This document shows, in pieces, positions 35,538 through 45,699 of a stretch of 64,000 bases of DNA. The first letter of the stretch is position 1. Each line of letters begins with the position of its first letter. The stretch is taken from positions 1 to 64,000 of the IMG/VR virus record IMGVR_UViG_3300036715_000875; one strand, 5' to 3'. A model generated the notes under the pieces. It made no database searches. It had not been told where the DNA came from and worked only from the letters and a program-made list of their open reading frames with translations. A program made the translations under genes and the position numbers. Origin of the DNA: a virus.

Positions 35538-37238
35538 ATGGCTCTAACTCCTTCCGACTGGACAATTGCATCTAATGGAGCAATCAGATATATTGGGGCA
35601 GCCCATGGCGTAGCGGGAGCATCGTATGCAACTGTTATTGAGCTACACAGATGGTTACAAGATAGAGCCGATGATGCTAGTGCATCTGGTGATGATATTC
35701 TTGATATCACCTACGTAACACCTTCAGGGCGGGATACTGATAACATTATTAATCTTCTAGGTACCTACAATATTGACCAAGTTGCTTCAGAGCATCTATA
35801 TGACGGCACAATCAAACAAACAAGTGGCGCTGATATCTGGGATGGTATTGTAAACTATGGAAATGAGGGTATTAATATCCAACTTATCCAAAATGGCACA
35901 CTGGTTGCTAATGCTTTTTGGAATGCTACCCCTAGCGGTCAAGTACTACCTGGTCTTAATCGAGACTTAGTTCAAGGTATCTCACATCGTTTTATGATTA
36001 AGACTCGTACTGCGGGAGTAGATATTGATAATAAACGTATTCTTGGTATTACTCGTGAGTATGGTAAAACATATGCAGAGTTCAACATCAATGCGACTGC
36101 CTCAGGCAATAACGTACTCGCACTTGTTAATGCTGTTGATGGTAACAATGGTACCGCTTCTGGGACAGTGGCAACTTGGACAACTATTACAAATGTTGAA
36201 GGCTATCAGGCAATTGATATTAATAATGATAGTATTAATGAGTATTACTTTTCTCAATGGAACCGAGATGTTTACTCTATCAATCAACTATATGAGCGGG
36301 CAAAGTACTTAACAAGATTTGGCTCTGCTAGCATACTATATGGTATGGATGCACAGATTTTCCGAGGCATTACTCATGAAGTTACAGTAAATACACCTAC
36401 TGGTACTATGCCAGCATTTGGTGCAGCTTCTTGGGCAACTGGTACAGGGCAAATGTTAGCAGTTAATAGCCCTACTGCAGGTACTAAAATGTGGATTCAG
36501 TTATTAACTGGTACTGCACCAGCTGCACTTGCTGTAATCACTGTTGGTGCTGCTACACTTAAGACTGTATCAGTGGTAGAGCGGACTGCATTGTTGAAGC
36601 AGCCATTTATTGGTACTTCTACTGGGTCTGCCCTTTCAGGTGCTTATGGTATTGGGGTAGAGAAAACTGACCTTGCGGCAGCTGATAAAGTATTTGACCT
36701 TACTAATACTCAATATTCTTCACCTGACTATCGTGTAACAACTGTTGCTGGTCTTATTAATACAGAAGACCGTGTTCTTGTTGGACCAGATAATGCTGGT
36801 ACATTACAGAATGGGCAATTCCAACTAAATGCTGGTATTACCTCTGGAGCCGCTACAATCGTATTGAAGGTTGGAACTGAAACTCCAGGGACTGGTACTC
36901 AATCTGCTACGGATACTCCAGCAACCGGTACAATCCGTGTTCAAGATAATAATGGAGTATATCAACGGGTTACATATACTGGTTTCTCAGTTGCAGCCAG
37001 TACTATGACATTTACTGGATGTTCAGGTGCACCAACAGCTGCTGCAAGTAATAAAGTCTTTATCTCTTATATTGATAATATTGCATCTGGAACTAGCATT
37101 ACCTTTGCAACTATCTATAATGGGGCTCGTACATTATTTGCTCGTGTTCGTGACGGTGGCGTAACTCCTATCAAAACCTTTGAAAATACTGTTGCGCTTG
37201 GCGGGTCAATCTCCGCAATTCGTACACCAGACCTTTAA
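35538..37238 (+). CDS. Abundant virion protein of marine-phage type
   Basis: The 566-residue protein opens with MALTPSDWTIASNGAIRYIG and then ASYATVIELHRWLQDRADDA, a start I know from uncharacterised virion proteins of many phages. The first about 300 residues are one domain; the remainder is beta-rich with Thr/Ala-rich strands, as in fibre or decoration proteins. The codon choice (more CGN, fewer AGA) resembles the capsid and tail tube genes, so it is probably a high-copy protein. A terminator-like hairpin follows the gene. Confidence 0.6.
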   Translation: MALTPSDWTIASNGAIRYIGAAHGVAGASYATVIELHRWLQDRADDASASGDDILDITYVTPSGRDTDNIINLLGTYNIDQVASEHLYDGTIKQTSGADIWDGIVNYGNEGINIQLIQNGTLVANAFWNATPSGQVLPGLNRDLVQGISHRFMIKTRTAGVDIDNKRILGITREYGKTYAEFNINATASGNNVLALVNAVDGNNGTASGTVATWTTITNVEGYQAIDINNDSINEYYFSQWNRDVYSINQLYERAKYLTRFGSASILYGMDAQIFRGITHEVTVNTPTGTMPAFGAASWATGTGQMLAVNSPTAGTKMWIQLLTGTAPAALAVITVGAATLKTVSVVERTALLKQPFIGTSTGSALSGAYGIGVEKTDLAAADKVFDLTNTQYSSPDYRVTTVAGLINTEDRVLVGPDNAGTLQNGQFQLNAGITSGAATIVLKVGTETPGTGTQSATDTPATGTIRVQDNNGVYQRVTYTGFSVAASTMTFTGCSGAPTAAASNKVFISYIDNIASGTSITFATIYNGARTLFARVRDGGVTPIKTFENTVALGGSISAIRTPDL

Positions 37239-37246
37239 ACTTATTG

Positions 37247-37275
37247 TCTCCTCTTTGGAGGAGATTCTTAATTTT
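37247..37275 (+). terminator. Intrinsic terminator candidate
   Basis: A perfect 7-bp stem (TCTCCTC/GAGGAGA, 37247-37253 with 37258-37264) and TTTG loop stand nine bases after the stop, followed by a T/A-rich stretch. It would end or weaken transcription after the abundant virion gene. The T-run is interrupted, so read-through to the next gene is likely. Confidence 0.5.
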
Positions 37276-37294
37276 AATAAAATTTGGAGACTAG

Positions 37295-39583
37295 ATGCCT
37301 AAAATTAGAGACTGGACTTGGCAATATGGTACAAGTACAAGTGCTACTACTATTGCCTGCGCACTACCATCATATCAACAGAATGATTTATTATTGGCAG
37401 TATGTAGTGCAGATACAGGAACTACGCAGGCATGGTCTGCTTCTGGTTGGACACAATATCTATCACAGTCAAACACATCTAACCTCGCAATAATGTATAA
37501 GATTGCTAGTGCATCTGAGACAGCCCCTACATTCACATACTCTAGCTCTGAAACTGCTGACGTAAGACTATTATCAATTATGGATATAGATACGACTACG
37601 CCATTTGCAGCCAATAGTAATCTAAGTACAGCAGCAGCTCGGGTAGCTATGTCTACTGTTGTTACGACCAGAGATAACTCATTGATATTATATATGGTCG
37701 CTACTAGTGCGGTATCTGTACCAGAGATTATTGAGGGGGCTGTTACTCTTGAAATGGGTTCTGATGGTACAGCACACTCTGATGGGTTATCTTGGGGGTT
37801 TCAGGCAAAAGCTGGAACTACTCCTAGTAATATCTATATGACAAATATTTCAGCCTCGGCTGCAATAGCGTTTACAGTAGCTATTAATCCCCCTAGTGGT
37901 GGGGCTACTGTAATACCTTCCTATTGTGCAGGGGACTTATCAATATACATTGACCCTATCAACGGTACTTCAGCATATAATGGAAATACTGCTTTTGCTG
38001 CAACTACTACAACATATTTTGGGTCAACATTAGCAGGTAATCCATTAGGAAATGGTACAGCTGCTGCAGCAACTGACGTTGGGATTAACTCCTTTCACTC
38101 TATGGGACAATTAACAGGGGTTGTAACTGATGGTACATATTCTGGGTCTACACTAGTCTTAGCTACTGCTAATAAACCTAGTGTTGCTGGTAAAAATATA
38201 TTATTACACGTAAAAACTTCAACACCAAAGGTTATTCAAACTACTGACCCAATTACAAAAGCAACCACAAAGGGTCTTGTTTTTGGTATGTGTAGTGTAG
38301 CAAATACAGACTATAAAGTATGGCACGTACATGGCGCTGGTACTGCTTGGGATAGTGCGTCACATCTTCCTATTGTTATTAATAGTAATGCAACAGGTGG
38401 ACTTATTCAAAATACTGGAACACTTAATGCAGCATCTATTCTAGCATTTGGTGTAGCTATTTCTGGATTTACTATAGCCCCTATTTGGCAGTTTGGGTCA
38501 CTTTGGGTATTAGATACTACAACTATAGCTGGAGGTAATGCTGTTCAACCAGTTGATATTGGAGGTATTTGGAAAGTATGTTCATCAGGTAAAGAGAGAA
38601 TGAGTGTTCTACAACAGGGAGCTTCTCAAGCCCTTGTTTTACAGCCTATTCAATTTGGTAATGGTGGAACAGATGCGCTTTACTTAGACCTAAGAGAAAC
38701 AGCTATTGAGTTTCCACAGCAGTATAACGTTACTAGTAGAAATATATTCTATTGCTCTGCAGATAATGTGGCTGGATTAACATATTATGCTGGAGCAACC
38801 GATACTATTATTCATAAAAATGCTGTTGTATCTAGTAAGTCAAAATTCCACTGGAGAATTAGTGCGTTATCTAGCACTAGTGCTACTTATGACTTTAGTG
38901 GGCTATCAATAATTGGAGCTGGAGATGTAGTTCTTAGGGCTGTAACTACTTTTAATAAAATGAGCTTTACAACTTGCCCATCAATTACACAGAATGGCGC
39001 GCTCATAACAAATAGTACTTTTACTAACTCCCAAATAAGTATGGATAATTTAGGGCAAATGTCTGGGTGTACACATATATCTACAGCCACTGGTTATGCA
39101 ATTATAATTACAACCCCAGGAACTTATACCTTTACAAATAATGTATTTACAGGCTATGGAGCTGCAGGTACAACTAATGCAGCTATCTATAATAACTCCG
39201 GTGGGGCAGTAACTATTAATGTTATTGGAGGTAGTGGAATTACAGTTAAGAATGGTACTTCAGCTACAACTACACTTGTAATTAACCCAGTAACTACTTT
39301 AATCACAGTTAAAGATATTAATACAGGGGCTGTATTAGTAGGAGCCAGAGTTTATTTAGCAACTTCTGGAGGGGCTTTAGGAACTGGTGTGGTTATCTTT
39401 AATGCTTTAACAAATACTAGTGGTCAAGTATCAGATACTAGGTCATATATAAGTGACCAACCTGTTACTGGAAGAGTTCGTTTCAGCACTTCTCCAAACC
39501 TTTATAAGACGGTGCCAATTTCTGAAACAATTAGTAGTACAAGTGGGCTGACTTTAAATATATCTATGATACCAGATGTATAG
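37295..39583 (+). CDS. Tail fibre / tailspike-like protein
   Basis: The 762-residue protein begins with an adhesin-like N-terminal part (MPKIRDWTWQYGTSTSATTI) rich in Ser, Thr and Ala. Residues from about 440 to 665 show short repeating strands of the right-handed beta-helix type (FTNSQISMDNLGQMSGCTHI and similar). The C-terminal 90 residues form an Ig-like or CNA-B-like beta domain (LITVKDINTGAVLVGARVYL). This layout suits a receptor-binding or polysaccharide-degrading fibre. No catalytic residues can be named. Confidence 0.6.
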   Translation: MPKIRDWTWQYGTSTSATTIACALPSYQQNDLLLAVCSADTGTTQAWSASGWTQYLSQSNTSNLAIMYKIASASETAPTFTYSSSETADVRLLSIMDIDTTTPFAANSNLSTAAARVAMSTVVTTRDNSLILYMVATSAVSVPEIIEGAVTLEMGSDGTAHSDGLSWGFQAKAGTTPSNIYMTNISASAAIAFTVAINPPSGGATVIPSYCAGDLSIYIDPINGTSAYNGNTAFAATTTTYFGSTLAGNPLGNGTAAAATDVGINSFHSMGQLTGVVTDGTYSGSTLVLATANKPSVAGKNILLHVKTSTPKVIQTTDPITKATTKGLVFGMCSVANTDYKVWHVHGAGTAWDSASHLPIVINSNATGGLIQNTGTLNAASILAFGVAISGFTIAPIWQFGSLWVLDTTTIAGGNAVQPVDIGGIWKVCSSGKERMSVLQQGASQALVLQPIQFGNGGTDALYLDLRETAIEFPQQYNVTSRNIFYCSADNVAGLTYYAGATDTIIHKNAVVSSKSKFHWRISALSSTSATYDFSGLSIIGAGDVVLRAVTTFNKMSFTTCPSITQNGALITNSTFTNSQISMDNLGQMSGCTHISTATGYAIIITTPGTYTFTNNVFTGYGAAGTTNAAIYNNSGGAVTINVIGGSGITVKNGTSATTTLVINPVTTLITVKDINTGAVLVGARVYLATSGGALGTGVVIFNALTNTSGQVSDTRSYISDQPVTGRVRFSTSPNLYKTVPISETISSTSGLTLNISMIPDV

Positions 39584-39592
39584 GGATTAAAA

Positions 39593-39802
39593 ATGGCAGA
39601 CGCATATCAAGAACTTAATCAGAGGAACTTTCAAGCTCTATCAGAGGGTCTTAAAAGTGTTAGAGCGCAATGTGAGGGTTTAGCTGAGGAAGTTAAGTCT
39701 ATGAGAGAAGCTAATAGTGATCTTTTACAGCAGGTAGCTACGCTTAGACAGCAGAATGGGTACTTACTTGCGAGATTCCATGGTACAGGGAGTACATCAT
39801 GA
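39593..39802 (+). CDS. Small coiled-coil protein
   Basis: The 69-residue product is one continuous heptad-type helix (residues about 5-60: ELNQRNFQALSEGLKSVRAQ and on) with a short polar tail. It may trimerise as a fibre connector or chaperone. The stop overlaps the next start by four bases. Function unknown. Confidence 0.6.
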   Translation: MADAYQELNQRNFQALSEGLKSVRAQCEGLAEEVKSMREANSDLLQQVATLRQQNGYLLARFHGTGSTS

Positions 39803-40326
39803 TTATAGATTGGGGAAATAAAATTATTAATGTAGAGAAGGCTGATCTTTTACAGCTCCAAACTATTCCTTACGAAATATTCCAATTGGATATCCCTACG
39901 TTTAAAGCTATTCTAGGTGATTTTATGAGTAGTGACCAAGGCATGATATACTCTAGTATATTTAACCATAATCCAGCTATAACTATTGGTGGTGTTACTC
40001 TAGCAAAAGTAGTAGAGATTCTAGACCCTTATACTATTACTTTTGAAGATGGTCAGTATGCAGTTAACTTAGTTGGGGCTAATAGTAATATTGGAGATAG
40101 AGTTAATCTTAACCAAGTATCTATTAGATCAGCTAACTCCGCGGGACTAGCTATAAGTAGTGGTGGAAATGTTACTAGTAGTGGTCTAACTCTAGAAGAG
40201 CATAATAGACTCATGGATATACCAACTAATCCTTCAGGACTAACTACAGCCCAGAATAATAAACTTATGAGCTTACCAGCTTCAGGAGTAATTGCTGATG
40301 CTGTATGGTCAAAGGCCTTATCATGA
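39799..40326 (+). CDS. Conserved minor virion protein
   Basis: The 175-residue protein beginning MIIDWGNKIINVEKADLLQL belongs to a widespread set of phage proteins with this opening and a central TFEDGQYAVNLVGANSNIGD segment. That segment suggests a beta-rich structural role near fibres or the connector. Its C terminus has the EEHNRLMDIP and AQNNKLMSLP repeats seen in phage fibre-associated proteins. The exact role is not established. Confidence 0.55.
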   Translation: MIIDWGNKIINVEKADLLQLQTIPYEIFQLDIPTFKAILGDFMSSDQGMIYSSIFNHNPAITIGGVTLAKVVEILDPYTITFEDGQYAVNLVGANSNIGDRVNLNQVSIRSANSAGLAISSGGNVTSSGLTLEEHNRLMDIPTNPSGLTTAQNNKLMSLPASGVIADAVWSKALS

Positions 40327-40595
40327 CAATGGGACAATGGCTACTCGGGGTAGCGACAGCAACAAACCCAGGCTCTACTCCTACTGGTACAGCCTTTGAC
40401 TTATTAACTTCTATAGGTGTAGTATATACCCCTTATTCTAATTTAGGTGCTAACCTAGAGGATATGACCTTTAGTACAGAGGTTGCTGAAAATGACTTTG
40501 ATGCAGATTTACCAGAGGTTATATTTAGTAGTAGTATAGAGGAAGTTGAAACTGAAGTTATACTATCTACTCAAATGGAGGCCAAAGTTGGCTGA
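40323..40595 (+). CDS. Hypothetical protein of fibre region
   Basis: The 90-residue protein starts at ATG 40323, overlapping the previous stop (ATGA). A seemingly longer reading from 40305 lies inside the neighbour and is rejected. The N-terminal part has TMGQWLLGVATATNPGSTPT; the rest is acidic. Its stop lies inside the start region of the next gene. No family recognised. Confidence 0.5.
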   Translation: MTMGQWLLGVATATNPGSTPTGTAFDLLTSIGVVYTPYSNLGANLEDMTFSTEVAENDFDADLPEVIFSSSIEEVETEVILSTQMEAKVG

Positions 40596-40884
40596 GAAAA
40601 CCTATAGAAGAACTGTTGGAGATACCTACATTCTAAAAGCTACATTTACTATCGCAGGAACCCCGGTTGACTTAACCGGCTATAGCCTAGCGTTTAACTA
40701 TAAGAATTCAAAAGTAGGTGGAACTATAGCTGGAGTAGTTACTGGAACTGGTACTGGAGAGTTTACACCATCAGCTTTAGACTTTCTAGACCCTGGAGAG
40801 TATAAGTTTAATATCAAGGCTACTAAAGGTACAGAGATCACTACTTATCTAAAAGGTAGGTTAATTCTGGAAGAGGACCTATAA
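40588..40884 (+). CDS. BppU-like Ig-fold baseplate/fibre protein
   Basis: The 98-residue protein starts with TTG at 40588 after GGAGGCC, overlapping the previous gene by eight bases. It has the pattern of the BppU N-terminal Ig-like domain: RTVGDTYILKATFTIAGTPV, then LTGYSLAFNYK and DPGEYKFNIKAT. Such domains attach receptor-binding proteins to the tail tip. The last coding base overlaps the next start. Confidence 0.6.
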   Translation: MAEKTYRRTVGDTYILKATFTIAGTPVDLTGYSLAFNYKNSKVGGTIAGVVTGTGTGEFTPSALDFLDPGEYKFNIKATKGTEITTYLKGRLILEEDL

Positions 40885-42872
40885 TGGATGTTTCGGGCTG
40901 GGAAATCGTAGAGCAAGAAAAGTGTAAGCTTATCTATGCTCAATTTTTTGATGGGGTTCAATGTTTTGATTCTGGGCTTGGAAGGCTTCATATAGCTACA
41001 CCAGATTTTGAGTTTAATACATATGACCCAGTGCTTAAGAAGCTAACTACCAAAACCTATTCTATTTATCCTGTCACACCTTCTGATCTTAACTATATCC
41101 AAAGACCTCTATTATTGCTTAACATAGATATGAGTATCTCTGGTCTAGTAGTTAAACTCACAGCTGATGCCTATGAAAAAACTAGGATTATACCTCTATT
41201 CTACTTAACCTCTTGTAATACAACGAACTATGATGGGCTTAATATCTGTCTAGCTATATATCAAGAAGAATTAGTCACATCAGTATCATTTGAAGCCGGT
41301 AGAATAGATTTTTTGTCTTCATCTGTTTTTAAGTATACAGACGTAAAAAATGTGGCCCATTTGTACCGCCTTAAAGACAATGGAAAGAATATTATCGTGT
41401 ATGACATACCAGATAATTTTTCAAATATATATTACTTTCCAGCCGCATACTACGTAGAGAAGCTTCCACCAGAGGTAGAAAGAGCCATAAGGCATAACTA
41501 TAAGTATGCTAAGCCTTATAAGACCTATGATATGTCTATTTTCCCTTGTACATATACAGGTAGCTCTACTAGATACCTATTTAACTCAAATATAGAGTAT
41601 ATAAAAGATTCTAATAATATATGGAGATTTATACTAAGGCTATATACAGAGAGCTATACTATGGTTGATAATAGATTATCACTATCTGTTATCTTAAGAG
41701 ACTCCGTAACTGGGCTATATAGAGTTGAGACTTATGCTTATGACTTCTTTACTTGGAAGAACCCTATAGACTTAGAAGCTTTAAGTGAAACAATTGATTC
41801 TAAATTTGGGTCTAGAGAGTTTTCTGGAATTATTGGCCCAGCGCAGTGTAAGGCTTACTTTATGGAGTATTTTAAAGACCCAGTACTATTAGAGGCTGTG
41901 TTTAAAGAAACAGTTGAAGTCCCCTCATATGGGTTTCCTACTTGCCCAAATGTAGCTACATATGACATAACTGTTTGTGAATGTACTGGAGGAAACCTTT
42001 GCTGGGATAAGTTTGTTTTACCTTGTGAAGAGTGTAACCCAGATACAGGTGTAATAAAGGATACTTGTACTGCTCCAGCTCGCTGTACTATATTTGACTG
42101 TCATACTAATGCTACACATTATGCTTGTATTTGTGGGTCAGAATTTGGTATAGACACATTTCCAGCTGTGCAAGCTACGTTCTTAACACCTAGTTGTAAA
42201 ATGATCAAATATGATAGATATATCTTAACTAGAGATGGTGATGTTAAAGGTCATGTTAGTTTGGCTGAACTACTACCTGCATCTGAAATGGGCATAATGA
42301 GTGGGCCATGGCTAAGGTTCTTTAATATTTATGATCTTATACCAGGAAATAAGTATGACTATGATGGGGTGACAAAGACTGTAGATCAGCTAGTATTTCT
42401 AGCTCTAAAATACCTAAAGGTAGACTTTATAGAAGTCCCAGCTAATAAGACTACTTGGAATAATCCACTTAGAGGCTATGTCACTTTAGATGATTTGCTC
42501 TCATCAGACTATATAGATATAAGCTACGAAGAGGTTATAGCCATGATACCTGGTGCAGGTAGCATGAAACTAGACTGGGGTACACAGCACTGGGATTCTA
42601 AGGGGGCATATACAGTACAAGGCCAGCCTTGTATGTACCAGAGTGTTACTATAACTGTAACTAAAGCTGGGTCTGTAACTCACGCGTATAATAGTATTCA
42701 AGGCTTTTACTTTATCTACCCTATGGTCACGGTACAACCAACAGCTCATGAAGCTATTCTAGCCTACTCAGAATATTGTGAAAAAGTTAAATGGCTAGGT
42801 CATCAAGATGCCTATACCTTTGCACTATATAAAGATACTATTTCTAAATCAGCCACGAGCCTAGAAATCTAG
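40884..42872 (+). CDS. Large virion protein with cysteine-rich segment
   Basis: The 662-residue protein begins MDVSGWEIVEQEKCKLIYAQ. Between about residues 355 and 430 it carries eleven cysteines in CxC, CxxC and similar spacings (for example PCEECN, DCHTNATHYACICG), likely metal sites or disulfides. The flanking parts are aromatic-rich and beta-like. It is the last rightward gene; its end overlaps the end of the convergent SbcC gene by 12 bases. Family not recognised. Confidence 0.5.
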   Translation: MDVSGWEIVEQEKCKLIYAQFFDGVQCFDSGLGRLHIATPDFEFNTYDPVLKKLTTKTYSIYPVTPSDLNYIQRPLLLLNIDMSISGLVVKLTADAYEKTRIIPLFYLTSCNTTNYDGLNICLAIYQEELVTSVSFEAGRIDFLSSSVFKYTDVKNVAHLYRLKDNGKNIIVYDIPDNFSNIYYFPAAYYVEKLPPEVERAIRHNYKYAKPYKTYDMSIFPCTYTGSSTRYLFNSNIEYIKDSNNIWRFILRLYTESYTMVDNRLSLSVILRDSVTGLYRVETYAYDFFTWKNPIDLEALSETIDSKFGSREFSGIIGPAQCKAYFMEYFKDPVLLEAVFKETVEVPSYGFPTCPNVATYDITVCECTGGNLCWDKFVLPCEECNPDTGVIKDTCTAPARCTIFDCHTNATHYACICGSEFGIDTFPAVQATFLTPSCKMIKYDRYILTRDGDVKGHVSLAELLPASEMGIMSGPWLRFFNIYDLIPGNKYDYDGVTKTVDQLVFLALKYLKVDFIEVPANKTTWNNPLRGYVTLDDLLSSDYIDISYEEVIAMIPGAGSMKLDWGTQHWDSKGAYTVQGQPCMYQSVTITVTKAGSVTHAYNSIQGFYFIYPMVTVQPTAHEAILAYSEYCEKVKWLGHQDAYTFALYKDTISKSATSLEI

Positions 42873-44792
42873 GTCTCCGTGAGATATGTAGATAAGCTGC
42901 ATATCAGTTGACTTAAGTATATCTAAGAGTAGAGACTCTTTAACGCTATCAAATGAAGCGGCTATTTCATCAAGCATCATCGTGTTGAAGTCTCCGAGTC
43001 TAGATATTTGAGCTACCGCTAAACGAAGCGCAAAGTTAACAGAATCTTCTTCAGAACCGCTATATAGGTCATAGTTTTCAATACTATAGTCTTTATTAAT
43101 TTGGACATGAGTAAATTTCCCTTCTGTTAAATAAGACATAATTTTACTGACGTTATCAGTCAATAGTGGAACTATGTTATCTGAGAACTCTTTACGATAA
43201 GCATCAATAAACTTAACTAGCCGGGACTGTTCAATTATTAAAGTTTCTTTATCTAAGAAATCTTTATAGTATTGGTCATGAATAGCCTGAGCTCTAAGCT
43301 GAGCTTCTAGCGCTTTACCCTTAATAAGGATAGAGTCATTAACTTCTACTAGTCTAGCTTTAAAACTTTGAAGGTCAACTTTAATAGGCTCTTCTGTTAC
43401 TTCAGAGTACTCTTCTAGTTTTTTAAATCTAGATACTCTTTCACGTAAATTAGATAGCTCTGTCTCAAGACTATGAATATCCACAGCTTCAATGTACTCA
43501 ACACTAGCTATATCAGCTAGCCTATCAAGATAAGGTTTTAGTGTAACAACTTTAATAGCCTCTTCTACATCTAAGTCCTTACCTAGAGGTAGTTCCTGTA
43601 CACGGGCTGATAGATTAAACTTATCTTGCTGAGCTATCTGTTCTGTAACCTTAGCCTGGAGCTCTTCAATATCTTTAGCTAGAATAGCTATTCTAGTTCT
43701 AGTCTTTTTAATATCTGGCATATCTTGGCCACATGAGCTACAAGTATCTGGACTATTAACCAACTGCTTATGCTCTCTAGTCATAGCCGTTAAGGATTCT
43801 TTTGCTTTAACTAACTTATCTCCATGATTCATAGCTATAACATTAGCTACTAAATCTAGGTCAGATTGCAATAAATTGTTATGTTTTAGTATACTTTTGT
43901 GATTCATTAGGTCTTGTATAGAATACTTGAAATATTCTTCGAGTACATTTATACCAGCTGTTTTTTTCAATAATATCTCTTTTTCATCAAAAAGTTTATT
44001 ATTAGCTTCAGCTTGTATAGATACTCTTAACTTAGCCTCTTCTTCAAGTATCTTAGTTTCAGTGTCTTCTAAAGTAGAGTGTTCTGGAATCAAACTAAGT
44101 AGGACTTGCTTCTTGTTCCACTGAGCAAGTTGAGTCTGGTATATAGCGTCTTGACCAACTAAAACTGTCAAGTCTTGGGATAGTGTATCATGTACTATTT
44201 TCAAGTCATCAAGTTCTTCAGTTAACTTAATAATAGTATCCTCAGAGTAAATAGCTTCATCGAGTTTATTCTTAAGACTAGATACTTCAGCCTTATTGAA
44301 CTTAATACTCTCGCTTACTGTTTTCTTTAGGGTATCAAGAATATCAATACGTAAAAGCTTCTCAACACGCTTAGTTCGCTCCATAGGAGAGAGCCCTGCA
44401 AAGCTATCAACGTCTTTTTGCCCAATATAAAATGATGTTTTAAAGAGCTCTGGTACTAGACCGTACCGCTGCTCTACCCATTCGTTAATACCAGTATGGC
44501 CACGAGCAATAATATTACCTTCAAGGTCAGATACTGTTTGCTTATTAGTATGGCGGCTAATAATATACTCGTCAAGATATAGGTCAACCCCACCATTGGT
44601 TTCATCGTTTCTTATCCATGCGTTACTTTTGCCCTTCTGAACTGAGCTTCCTTGTAAAGCATAAGCAATAGCTTCAACTATAGTACTCTTCCCTGTACCA
44701 TTTCTACCCTGTATAACATGAAGCCGTGGATTAAATTCAACAGTCTTAGTACCAAACTGTCTATAATTATATAAGTCAATTTTGTGTATCAT
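42861..44792 (-). CDS. SbcC/Rad50-like recombination ATPase (gp46-like)
   Basis: The 643-residue protein has Walker A GRNGTGKST near residue 30, a long coiled coil with a zinc-hook CSSC near residue 350, and a C-terminal signature region (SGSEEDSVNFALRLAVAQIS) before Walker B (MMLDEIAASFD). With the SbcD-like neighbour it forms an ATP-driven nuclease complex that processes double-strand ends for recombination-dependent replication, like T4 gp46/gp47. The ends of this gene and the convergent gene overlap. Confidence 0.88.
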   Translation of the reverse strand: MIHKIDLYNYRQFGTKTVEFNPRLHVIQGRNGTGKSTIVEAIAYALQGSSVQKGKSNAWIRNDETNGGVDLYLDEYIISRHTNKQTVSDLEGNIIARGHTGINEWVEQRYGLVPELFKTSFYIGQKDVDSFAGLSPMERTKRVEKLLRIDILDTLKKTVSESIKFNKAEVSSLKNKLDEAIYSEDTIIKLTEELDDLKIVHDTLSQDLTVLVGQDAIYQTQLAQWNKKQVLLSLIPEHSTLEDTETKILEEEAKLRVSIQAEANNKLFDEKEILLKKTAGINVLEEYFKYSIQDLMNHKSILKHNNLLQSDLDLVANVIAMNHGDKLVKAKESLTAMTREHKQLVNSPDTCSSCGQDMPDIKKTRTRIAILAKDIEELQAKVTEQIAQQDKFNLSARVQELPLGKDLDVEEAIKVVTLKPYLDRLADIASVEYIEAVDIHSLETELSNLRERVSRFKKLEEYSEVTEEPIKVDLQSFKARLVEVNDSILIKGKALEAQLRAQAIHDQYYKDFLDKETLIIEQSRLVKFIDAYRKEFSDNIVPLLTDNVSKIMSYLTEGKFTHVQINKDYSIENYDLYSGSEEDSVNFALRLAVAQISRLGDFNTMMLDEIAASFDSVKESLLLDILKSTDMQLIYISHGDLDF

Positions 44793-45699
44793 TTATAAAC
44801 CCTTCTAACATTTGCTCACTGAATCCTGCCTCAATGGCTGCTTTTGTAAAGTCTGCTAAGATATCAATCTTAAGGTCTTTACTCTCCATTTGAATATCAT
44901 CAATAGATACTTCTTTGGCTGTTTTAATATAGTATGCTTTAGACTCATCTATAATAACTGGCTCTTCACGTAGAAGAAGAACATCACAAGTAGATTCATC
45001 AGTACCTACTCCGTGATTTATATCTTTAAGACCTTCGCCAATTACATAGTAAGCCTTCTTACCAAGTTCAGCTATAGTCATAGGCATAATAGCACCAAGG
45101 TGAATAAACCCTTGTTCATCATGAAAAGTATGTTCATGCCCAGATAAGATCAGCATACCCTTCTTTTCAAACTTATTGAATAAGGCAGCTGGCATTGCGT
45201 TATCCATTTCATTACCCCAATCAGCCCAGTTACAGTGAAGACAGAGAATATCTCCCTCTTTACCCTGCTCTAGAGCATCTTGTAGAATACTTTCAAAGAG
45301 CTCTTGTGTGTCGCACCAGCCAATGCCATAGACATTAATAGCCACTTTATCTGGTACAAACATATGAGCCAGTTTATTTTTTGATACAATACAAACGTTT
45401 GGAAGCGTGGCTAGCTTTTCAAAGGCATACTCTCTCTCAACCTTAGGACGGTCATGGTTACCTTCAAGTATCCATACATTTGGTACATTAATAATAGTAG
45501 CAATAAACCTACCATAACTAAGGCTATCAGGATTTGCAGTATCAAATACATCACCCAGTAGTGTAAGTCTATCTGGCTTTTCTTGTTTAATAATCCCTGC
45601 AAGAATATCAAGAGGTTTATTATTCCAAATTTCTGGATTTCCATAGGTCACCTTTCGCTTTTTATCACAGTGTAGATCAGCTACAAAAATACTTTTCAT
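44776..45699 (-). CDS. SbcD/Mre11-like nuclease (gp47-like)
   Basis: The 307-residue metallophosphoesterase shows all family motifs: DLHCDKK near the N terminus, LLGDVFD, EGNHDR, LCLHCNW and SGHEHTFHD. The start ATG (45697-45699) follows GGAG and overlaps the upstream stop. The end overlaps the SbcC gene by 17 bases, so the two subunits are made together. Confidence 0.88.
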   Translation of the reverse strand: MKSIFVADLHCDKKRKVTYGNPEIWNNKPLDILAGIIKQEKPDRLTLLGDVFDTANPDSLSYGRFIATIINVPNVWILEGNHDRPKVEREYAFEKLATLPNVCIVSKNKLAHMFVPDKVAINVYGIGWCDTQELFESILQDALEQGKEGDILCLHCNWADWGNEMDNAMPAALFNKFEKKGMLILSGHEHTFHDEQGFIHLGAIMPMTIAELGKKAYYVIGEGLKDINHGVGTDESTCDVLLLREEPVIIDESKAYYIKTAKEVSIDDIQMESKDLKIDILADFTKAAIEAGFSEQMLEGFINDTQN

